NCBI GenBank assembly: GCA_033725935.1
Contig: MU867183.1
Span: 1-12,337, forward strand
Reading direction: 5' to 3'
DNA length: 12,337 bases
Source of the DNA: Cladorrhinum sp. PSN259
Lineage: Eukaryota; Ascomycota; Sordariomycetes; Sordariales; Podosporaceae
Part shown: positions 6,210-12,337 of the stretch, one piece after another
Layout: every line of letters starts with the position of its first letter
Position numbering within the stretch: the stretch's first letter is position 1
Notes under the pieces: model-generated
Databases searched by the model: none
Seen by the model: the letters and a program-made list of their open reading frames with translations, nothing else
What the model was told of the DNA's origin: nothing
Translations under genes and position numbers: made by a program

Positions 6210-7287
6210 CGGACTCAGCTCATCTTCATCAAGGGTTGTTACTTCCCGCCTGTCGAGCTGCCGTCTTAGAGCAGAACTGTCCAAGTTCAAGATATTCTCC
6301 ATAGCCCGTTGCCATCTGTCATCGCCCGGTTGGAAAATATTTCGCGTCCTGAAATAATGCTTCCATCCGCACTGAGCTTGGCGAATGACAGATTCGAGGA
6401 CTCTATGAGACAGCCAGGTTAGAAGCCTGACACGGACATAGGCTGGCTGCTCGTTTGGAGATTTTAGTTTTCCATCTGTCTGCAAGGATGCAGCAACTGT
6501 GTCGCTTTGAACAGACCGCAGCAGTTCAACCTCGATAACTCCGGTAAGGGACGCAAGTCCTATATTCCACGCCGTTCGACGAAATTCTTGTGAACTATAC
6601 CTCAACCAGATGTTGCTGTCGTCAAGTTTGCCGGGAGGCTGGCTTGTTGTCCCCCGTGACTTTACGATCTGATTGGCCTCTGACGGTGCTGCGACAAGAC
6701 CAACCTCCTTAACCTGGGGATGTCTGTGTTGAGACTGCAAAAGTAGCATCATGGCATTCAAGTCTTGCTTTTGCGACAAGACCAAGTGGCTGACGACTGT
6801 AAGCCTACTAGTTTCCCAAGAAGGCAAAAACTAGGGAAAATGGACCGTACAGAGTATATATCTGATAAATAAACGAGAGCACCTGGACCGAGTGTGCGAG
6901 ACGTTGCTCTATCTTTTCAAAGACGTCCTTGTTCAGCACGGCCTTGGCCAGAGACATTTTCTTCCGAATCCCCCGGGACTGCTAGATCCGACCGTCAATG
7001 TCCTCGAGCATGTCTTACAGCTGCAACACACACGCCTGGCACTGGAGTATGGCATTTTGTAAGACAGGATGTTGGACGTGTTCACCTGCGACGTCCCCGC
7101 TTGCAGTACTGGCAAGCTGTATGCTCGACGCAAACAACTGGAGTTGGTCGATCCGCTGTTGGATTTCTGCCGGAGCATCCTAGACGTCCTTAAGCAACGT
7201 TCTGGTTTTATTACCCAGTACGACTATCTTGCCGGCCAGTTGGGCGATGCCAATCACGCTGCCGGCCATCCCGACGACTTCGGCCAT

Positions 7288-7766
7288 TACGCGAGTATAT
7301 GCAAGGGATTCGATGGCGAATTATAAAAGCAATGGAGGGCGTGAAACGTGTATTGAAAAAGGCAGGGTCGAGTTGGTTTCGGGAATGAACAGCTGAGGTC
7401 TGCAGACCATCGTGCCCGTCACCTGATCGAGTTGGGGGCCTATTTTCTCAACCAATCAATAGGTGAAGCGACTAACCACGGTGCCAGTGATAAATGAGGC
7501 CGCCAACACTCAGCTACCACGGTCTTGGACGTATACTATTGTGCAGAAACTTATATAAATAAGGACGCTTTAAAATACTGCTATGGCCAAAGCTAGCTTG
7601 ATAAATCTTAAACGGGGAGAATATTAAGACCCCCGCTTATGACCGTCGAAGAACGCCAATCATCGCCTTATGTTTTAATGCCACTGGCATATTATAGCCC
7701 AGTCCGCTTACTAAGCTAATAAACACCAAAGACTGAACCCGTAATGATTACTAATATACTATCCGT
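7288..7766. other. intergenic region upstream of HeLo-type remnant
   Basis: No coding signal is convincing. A CCAAT box lies at 7452-7456, 165 bp from the HeLo-type start codon, and may be a relic promoter element. AT content rises sharply beyond about 7540, where it merges with the RIP-affected DNA of the next gene remnant. Confidence 0.4.
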
Positions 7767-8430
7767 TTAAGAAAATAAGACTAAACCACGATAAGTATAT
7801 AAAAATGACCAAGTGCCTTACCTTATAATTCACCTCGTCTCAAAATCCGATTTATCCCTTTACCGAACTAATATATCGTATATAATTTACCTTAGTATTT
7901 AATATCCTGAATTCCGTGCCCTTAACCATTATATCTCTCCTTAAAACCCTAAACCTGCAGCGAAAAACTAAATATTATAAACCCCCTCCTCGTCCGTTAG
8001 GATATTATATTACTCATCTAGATTTCTCCCTAATACCGTATATAGATCCGGCAGCTTATGTACCCTTACCTTCTTAATAAAGTCTAATAAATTATACTCG
8101 TCTATCCCCTTCTTATTAATATCGGTATCCGCCCCGTCCCCTTCCTCCGCGATGATCCTATCCCTCCTCCCAGCACCATACCCGCCCTCACCACCTTGAC
8201 GGCAAACTCGTTCCCCTCCCTATCCTCAGCCGCCAGCACCCGTCCAACCGAGCGTTCATCAGCGTGCACATACAACTCGTACCTAGGCGAGTACATCCAC
8301 CCGTCGCTAAACGCTGTACCCTCCCGCTCCGCCCTCGCCTGGTCGCTCGTCCTTACCCACTCCTTGAAGCGCTGGCTCGTCAGCGTCAGTAAGCAGGCCT
8401 ATAATGATCGGTTAACCTGCCGGATATTCT
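7767..8430 (-). pseudogene. unidentified fungal gene remnant, half RIP-destroyed
   Basis: The upstream part (about 8390-8157) is GC-rich and clean. It reads F-K-E-W-V-R-T-S-D-Q-A-R, then F-S-D-G-W-M-Y-S-P-R-Y-E-L-Y-V-H, then V-G-R-V-L-A-A-E-D-R-E-G-N, then E-F-A-V-K-V-V-R-A. A one-base shift near 8156 leads into a second frame kept for 130 codons (8156-7767): D-E-Y-N-L-L-D-F-I-K-K, then L-T-D-E-E-G-V-Y-N-I, then F-F-A-A-G-L-G-F, then R-D-K-S-D-F-E-T-R, then G-T-W-S-F-L-Y-T-Y-R-G. That part has at least nine TAA/TAG codons where Gln or Trp fits. The consistent frame, with only RIP-type stops, shows it was a real gene. I do not recognise the family. The F-A-V-K string recalls a kinase N-lobe, but no glycine-rich loop or catalytic motifs accompany it. 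Confidence 0.6.
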
Positions 8431-8721
8431 AGCCGCTCCAAATATTGCCCAGGATTGTTCGAACCGAATAAGCGGTAACGAGAATGGATAATTAAGCCTC
8501 TAGATTGTATCCCTCTTCTGATTGGTGACATTTGTGGAGAATTTCGGGGCCGGTCTGGCTAAATGAATATACGGGATGTGGAGGAGGGCGTTACGTATAC
8601 GCGCCTTTGGACTCGGATGGATATATCTGCAACGATGCTGAGGAAACTTTACTTTCATCTTCTAGGTAACTTTGCTTCCTTGAAACATTCTGTGCAGCCT
8701 GCACAGTGCAGGTTCAACATC
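8431..8721. promoter_or_regulatory. presumed promoter region of DUF1996 gene
   Basis: This is a 290-bp non-coding stretch between the gene remnant and the DUF1996 start. It contains an inverted CCAAT box (attgg, 8521-8525) and a tatat sequence near 8620. An in-frame open stretch continues upstream to 8563 without a stop, but the signal peptide begins at 8722, so the upstream codons are most likely untranslated leader. Confidence 0.35.
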
Positions 8722-10069
8722 ATGGGTTGGAAATCGTCCGTTGCAACCACCAGTGCGGCTCTGCTCGCCCAATATGTGGCGGCTCAGTCCATGCTGAGAT
8801 TTGGGTGTTCGCAGCTTGTCATCGAGAGGTCCGATCCACTGGTCAACCCCGGTCTGAATCCTTCTTCCCACACCCATCAAATTGTGGGAGGAAATTCGTT
8901 CAACTTCTCGGTATGACTGCACTTGATCCTTATAAACTCCGTTGGGATACTTACCTCTCATGCCGCCAGATGGACCCAGCTATCATGGACCCAGCCAAAG
9001 CGTCCACCTGTACCTCGTGCACATACTCGGAAGATTTCAGCAACTATTGGACCGCTAGTATGTATTTCAGGAGTCCCGAGAACGGCACGTACAAGCTCGT
9101 CCCTCAGTTCGCAAACTGGCGCAAGTTGGGCAGCGACGAGAAACTGCCTCAGGACGGCGGCCTCACCGTGTATTATATGCCACCGTTTGGAGGCAGCACC
9201 AAGCTGACGGCGTTCAAGCCGGTAGGTCACCTACCTTCATGACTCTCCTGGCAACAGCACGCACGTGTACCTAACATTAACTTCCGGTTTGAAAAGGGCT
9301 TTCGCATGATGGCCGGTGACCCAAACCTCCGATCCAAGACGGGGACTTACCCAGGGATATGCCACAGGTGCCAGGGCAACGGCGATGGCTTTGCACCCTG
9401 CGACTCGCGTGACACTTCCGAGTTCCCACTCAAAGTGTGCCCCGGAGGAATCCGAGCGACGGTGATTTTTCCCAGTTGCTGGGATGGCGTCAACTTGGAC
9501 TCGCCCGATCACAAGAGCCACATGGCCTACGCACCTGGCGTTGCTGGTGCTCTTGCCGGGGTTTCTTGTCCCGCTACACACCCGGTTCGAGTGCCCCAGG
9601 TCATGTATGAGATCATGTGGGATACTAGGCCATTTAACGACCCGAAGTACTTTGAGGGCGGAAAGCAGCCGTTCGTGTACAGTTTTGGGGATGGGTGAGT
9701 TTGTGGTTCAGAAACACGTCTTGTCCAGAGTCCACACTGACCAAAATTATTATGTGCAAGAACTGGACACGGCCAGCACGGCGACTATCTCTTTGGTTGG
9801 AAGGACGACTCACTCCAACGCGGCATGGACGAGCTGGGAACGAACGGCTGTTACGATGACAACTGTAGCAGTGCTCTCAATATCCAGGATGGTAAGGACG
9901 CTATTGCCTGCACCAAGGCGTCCCAGGTGCCCGAGAATGTCGGCAGGAATGGCGCATGTAGGTGACAGCATCTATCTCAAGGGCATATCGTTCCGACTTC
10001 TGGACCGGAATTGCTAATTCGAATGTACTAGGGTTAACTGCACTTCCTGGAAATGTGCCCGTCACCTAG
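8722..10069 (+). CDS. secreted DUF1996-family protein, five exons
   Basis: Exons 8722-8910, 8970-9221, 9297-9694, 9761-9957 and 10032-10069 add to 1074 nt, giving 357 residues with no internal stop. Introns are 59, 75, 66 and 74 nt (GTATGA, GTAGGT, GTGAGT and GTAGGT donors; all end AG; good branch sites CTAAC, CTGAC and GCTAAT in introns 2-4). The protein has a signal peptide (about residues 1-22, M-G-W-K-S-S... A-A-Q). Family landmarks follow: R-S-D-P-L-V-N-P-G, the H-T-H motif (S-S-H-T-H-Q-I-V-G-G-N), T-C-T-S-C-T-Y-S-E-D-F-S-N-Y-W-T-A, Y-Y-M-P-P, G-F-R-M-M-A-G-D-P, P-S-C-W-D-G-V-N and K-S-H-M-A-Y. The closing block is G-H-G-Q-H-G-D-Y-L-F-G-W, with C-terminus A-W-L-T-A-L-P-G-N-V-P-V-T. DUF1996 (PF09362) proteins are extracellular or cell-wall fungal proteins of unknown biochemical function; length and conserved histidines/cysteines are normal. 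Potential N-glycosylation occurs at N-F-S and N-G-T. It appears intact and is convergent with the HsbA-like gene. Confidence 0.92.
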
Positions 10070-10294
10070 AAGAAGTGATCGGCAAACCGATTGACCCCCT
10101 CTTTGAAAAGCCTTCACGTCCAAACAGTCATTATTGCAATTCATCTTTTCGTCCGCGAGCGATCTTTGACCGTGCACATGAATCAAGAAAGATTTAAACA
10201 CTCATATAAACCAAGCGACAATGTACCGTTGCACAATAAAACTCGTTTTTCCTTCTATTCTGAAAGTCGATGCTGTCACAGATAAACTACATAC
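10070..10294. terminator. convergent 3' intergenic region with AATAAA
   Basis: 225 bp separate the stop codons of two convergent genes. On the plus strand a canonical AATAAA occurs at 10235-10240, 166 bp after the DUF1996 stop, followed by a T-rich stretch (ctcgtttttcc). This is a plausible polyadenylation signal. The minus-strand gene has no equally clear signal. Confidence 0.5.
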
Positions 10295-10822
10295 TCAAAA
10301 CCCATGAAAAGCATGAATGGCAAGCGCGAACCCATCATCCACAGGCTTCACCAACGCCTTTGCAACATCCTGCAACTCAGCGGGCACCTTCTTGATAATC
10401 TCGGCACTCAACTCGGCCGTCGCCTTCCTCTGCAGACCCAAGTCGATCAAGATCAGCGGACTCAGCAGCCTCCTGTCAAACTTGGGCTTCGCTTCAATGA
10501 GAGCCGTCAGGGTAGTATTGACTGCCGTGCCCAGGTCCGTCGTGGCGACAGCGACGTTGATCGCCTCCCCAAAGTCGAGAGGGGCAGAGCTCTTGGCTGT
10601 CCTTGTTGCCTTGTCGACTGTGGCGAGCAGGGTGAGACCCCCCGCAAGGATGGGGATCTTGCCGATTAGGTCGCCCTTCCAGGATGTGACGGCCGTGCCG
10701 AGCTTGGTTGTTGAAGATTGGACTTCTTTGAGGCCGTTGACGATTGCGGCGCCGTCTGCGAGGACTGAGACGGGGGCTGCGAGGGCCGTGAAAAGGGAGA
10801 GCAAGAGAGTGGCGGGCTTCAT
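10295..10822 (-). CDS. HsbA-like hydrophobic surface-binding / cell-wall galactomannoprotein
   Basis: This single-exon gene of 175 residues starts at ATG 10822-10820 and ends with TGA at 10297-10295. Residues 1-22 form a signal peptide (M-K-P-A-T-L-L-L-S-L-F... S-V-L-A). The mature part is predicted all-alpha and Ala/Leu-rich, with evenly spaced helices: A-I-V-N-G-L-K-E-V-Q, V-T-S-W-K-G-D, A-T-V-D-K-A-T-R-T-A, L-T-A-L-I-E-A-K-P-K-F and L-I-L-I-D-L-G-L-Q-R. The end reads V-P-A-E-L-Q-D-V-A-K-A-L-V-K-P-V-D-D-G-F. This pattern and size match the HsbA family (PF12296), secreted or wall-bound fungal proteins that bind hydrophobic surfaces or lipids. No cysteines and no obvious C-terminal GPI signal are seen, so secretion to medium or wall is likely. 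A frame open on the opposite strand across the same interval is a shadow. Confidence 0.87.
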   Translation of the reverse strand: MKPATLLLSLFTALAAPVSVLADGAAIVNGLKEVQSSTTKLGTAVTSWKGDLIGKIPILAGGLTLLATVDKATRTAKSSAPLDFGEAINVAVATTDLGTAVNTTLTALIEAKPKFDRRLLSPLILIDLGLQRKATAELSAEIIKKVPAELQDVAKALVKPVDDGFALAIHAFHGF

Positions 10823-10950
10823 CTTGGCCTGTTTTGAGTAGAGTCTGAAGAGAAAGAGGACTTGACGGGATGAGGAGAGAGGGTTAAAATGTCCTGAGGA
10901 TGTTCAAGATGGTTGGGGCTAAAGGCAATCCATGGGCGAGTTTTATACAC
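10823..10950 (-). promoter_or_regulatory. core promoter and leader of HsbA-like gene
   Basis: On the minus strand a TATAAAA box lies at 10947-10941, about 120 bp upstream of the start codon. It is followed by a C/T-rich leader (cctctctcctc and cctctttctcttc) typical of highly expressed filamentous fungal genes. Confidence 0.6.
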
Positions 10951-11023
10951 AACCCAAACCGGATCTTGAAGTCATTCACAAGCTTTCACAGTTGCATGCA
11001 CCCATGAAGAACGCCGAGGCAAA

Positions 11024-11044
11024 CCCCTCCCGATGAGAGGGGGG
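11024..11044. promoter_or_regulatory. CCCCT/AGGGG palindrome, possible stress-response elements
   Basis: cccctc (11024-11029) and gagggg (11037-11042) face each other about 200 bp upstream of the HsbA-like start codon. CCCCT is the core of fungal STRE elements bound by Msn2/4-type zinc-finger factors. A functional site is inferred from the motif only, and the pair also forms a small hairpin. Confidence 0.3.
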
Positions 11045-11698
11045 TCTTGATTGATGCTTCAGAGTGGGTATGCAAACTATCCCGATCTTTTTGGTCCTTC
11101 AAATCTCACTGTAAAACAAGCTTTTCACTCATAGATGCGCACACAAGCTTATGATCTGCAACGAATGCTACCTAAAGAGGAAAGGCTCTGCCGGAGCTAA
11201 CGATTGCTTGAACCTGCACGTCAACAGTTGGCTCAGGGGTTGTAGATGCGGGGAGCTTCCGGGCATGGTTGATTGACTTGATGTGATTGGCGAGTTTATA
11301 TGTTGGAGAAATCTGGGGAAGCACTAACCGTTTATGTCACTCAACGATCATCAATCCCTCGGTCTTTATGAGATGAGGAAGCATGTGAACAATTAACAGG
11401 TGAATGCCGATATTGAAAGGTAGTGAGCATATCTCCTCATGACGGGAATGGTTTGAAAGAGCATGCGACTTCTCAGGGGGGCTGCACTTGCTATGTCTGG
11501 AATTAAAGTCGAATTGAGTTGACTCTGGAAAGCAACCCGACAACATGGAACTTGAAAGGGAGCATCAGCATTGAAATTTCAGGTTAATTAGTTCCCGTGC
11601 TCGTCGCATTCAACTAGAGAAGGAGCATGCCACGAAATGGTGCCACGTCAGCCATCCCGCTGTGCATCTGTAGATTCGGGACCAACTGGGGCCGACAT
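11045..11698. other. long intergenic stretch, no gene recognised
   Basis: The best open frame (11546-11337, minus, 69 codons) has no signal peptide, domain or neighbouring splice support and is probably chance. Base composition is moderate and unlike the AT-rich RIP blocks to the left, so this is likely upstream regulatory or spacer DNA of the HsbA-like gene. Confidence 0.5.
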
Positions 11699-11907
11699 TT
11701 GCATTAAGCTATCTATACAGGTAGGGATATTCATCATGTGTAGAAAGGAGCTGGAGATACATTAACAAAAGCTTAATAGGCATAGAAAGGAGTGAAAAAT
11801 GCATTAACAGAAGCTAAATAGGTGCAGAAAAGAGTCAGAAATGCATTAATAGAAGCGAAATAGACGTAGAAAGGAGTTAGGAATGCATTAATAGAAACTG
11901 AACAGGC
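11699..11907. repeat. 42-bp tandem repeat, four copies plus a degenerate one
   Basis: Copies at 11740-11781, 11782-11823, 11824-11865 and 11866-11907 all have exactly 42 bp. They share the blocks gtagaaaggag, aatgcattaa(t/c)agaagc and aaataggc, with about 70-85% identity between copies. A truncated copy (gcattaagctatctatacag) precedes from about 11700, and a fragment gtaaaaatg follows. The period is 14 codons, but stops occur in copies 2 and 4 (TAA, TAG, TGA) in the frame that is otherwise open, so this is not a current coding repeat. Confidence 0.85.
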
Positions 11908-12059
11908 GTAAAAATGCTGATCGCGGTCAATATGCGCCTTCCACTTGTGAAAGAAGAGCTCTGGTTCACTCCCAGGGATCGGACGACTCGGATTTCGAAG
12001 AAATAGAGGGGCAGGATGGAGATCAGCAATGAATCATCGAATCTCGACTGTTTATAACA

Positions 12060-12159
12060 TTATGCTGCTGTTGAAGCTTCCTGAGCCTCCATTTCGGGTG
12101 TCTCGGGTCCTCTTTTTCTTTGTGTTGGCTTCCTGCCAGTGTCACTAAGCCAATCACAA
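12060..12159 (-). pseudogene. possible terminal exon of an unrecognised gene
   Basis: On the minus strand, after a TTTTCTAG acceptor-like site (12167-12160), 33 codons are open to TAA at 12062-12060. They read C-D-W-L-S-D-T-G-R-K-P-T, then a basic stretch R-K-R-G-P-E-T-P-E, then E-A-S-T-A-A. The basic, proline-rich composition is protein-like, but no upstream exon is identifiable within the window. It could be the last exon of a gene beyond the right edge, a relic, or chance. Confidence 0.25.
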
Positions 12160-12337
12160 CTAGAAAATGACCGAAGAGTTTCGTCCCAACTAGCATCCGG
12201 GAAACAACAGGTCGGGGAGGCCAAAGTCGGAAGAAGTGTTCAATTTAATAATAATATTTCGTACTACCGATTGCCCTTTAGTCAAAGGTTCGCCGGTCCT
12301 GCTAGCTATCTTATTGTACAGGAAAACCATGCCAGTT
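12160..12337. other. right edge, no feature recognised
   Basis: There is no convincing open frame or repeat in this final 178 bp, apart from an AT-rich patch (aatttaataataatatt, about 12242-12258). Confidence 0.4.

Larger units (their letters stand above)
5026..7287 (-). pseudogene. fungal STAND/HeLo-like N-terminal domain gene, degraded
   Basis: The start codon is 7287-7285. The protein begins M-A-E-V-V-G-M-A-G-S-V-I-G-I-A-Q-L-A-G-K, a hydrophobic first helix typical of the fungal N-terminal domain of STAND proteins (Pfam Helo_like_N, PF17111). Amphipathic helices follow to about 6880. Stops occur at TAG 7182-7180 and at TAA/TAG codons near 7040 and 7010, mostly at expected Gln codons. The frame changes near 6860-6890 (unresolved intron or indel), then runs open to P at 6210. 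A plausible phase-0 intron is 6209-6124 (GTCTGA...CTGACTAAC...CACAG). The next exon, 6123-5984, ends at a GTAAGT donor. The last part runs from about 5911 to 5477 and, across the solo LTR, from 5125 to about 5029. It is Leu/Ala-rich (for example K-M-R-L-A-I-Y-L-A-L-S-V-I-D) with stops at 5755, 5575, 5074 and 5029. The C-terminal half is unrecognised. HeLo-like domains are membrane-acting cell-death or signalling modules; this copy is non-functional. Confidence 0.72.

Noticed and set aside
8102..8296. Protein kinase N-lobe suggested by E-F-A-V-K-V-V
   Set aside because: There is no glycine-rich loop of the right spacing, and no HRD or DFG follows in the continuing frame, so the similarity is too slight to name it a kinase.
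10317..10841. Plus-strand 174-codon open frame
   Set aside because: It lies antisense over the HsbA-like gene, which has a signal peptide, TATA box and family pattern; the plus frame has none of these.
11337..11546. 69-codon minus-strand open frame
   Set aside because: It has no signal peptide, domain, splice partners or clear codon bias; expected by chance in DNA of this composition.
11740..11907. CRISPR-like array of 42-bp repeats
   Set aside because: Units are directly adjacent without spacers, diverged, and the DNA is eukaryotic; it is a minisatellite.

Overview
The window looks like a repeat-rich, gene-poor accessory region of a filamentous ascomycete (Pezizomycotina). The evidence is short 50-75 nt spliceosomal introns with GT...AG ends and CTRAY-type branch sites, fungal-only secreted protein families, fungal NLR/STAND fragments, LTR retrotransposon remnants, and many in-frame TAA/TAG codons where CAA, CAG or TGG is expected. 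Such changes are the expected product of repeat-induced point mutation (RIP). I cannot name the species.

Layout. 1-1700: a RIP-degraded Ty3/Gypsy gag remnant (121-492), then non-coding, hairpin-rich repeat DNA with an LTR-like segment and a pair of 42-bp hairpin repeats. 1755-2512: the C-terminal end of a LAMMER/CLK-type protein kinase pseudogene, split by a ~399-bp solo-LTR-like insertion whose removal restores the kinase frame. 2513-3938: AT-rich relic DNA, a 16-bp tandem repeat and a GTGTGCGC-rich minisatellite. 3939-5025: a broken NLR region on the plus strand. It has a short N-terminal exon with a glycine-rich motif, a 50-nt intron and an NB-ARC domain, then an abrupt switch to the P-loop half of a NACHT domain from a different NLR class. 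5026-7287: on the minus strand and convergent with it, a degraded gene starting with a HeLo-like fungal STAND N-terminal domain and split by a 346-bp solo LTR (5131-5476). 7767-8430 (minus): an unidentified gene remnant, heavily RIP-mutated in its downstream part and almost clean upstream.

The only genes that look functional are two convergent secreted-protein genes. One is a five-exon DUF1996-family gene (8722-10069, plus, 357 aa). The other is a single-exon HsbA/galactomannoprotein-like gene (10295-10822, minus, 175 aa). Both have signal peptides and no internal stops. The right end (10823-12337) is mostly non-coding and carries a 4 x 42-bp tandem repeat and one possible terminal exon.

Biologically the window reads as a graveyard of fungal self/non-self recognition genes (NLR plus HeLo-type partner), invaded by LTR elements and RIP, next to an intact pair of cell-surface or secreted protein genes. 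All family names come from recognising motifs by eye; no search was run.
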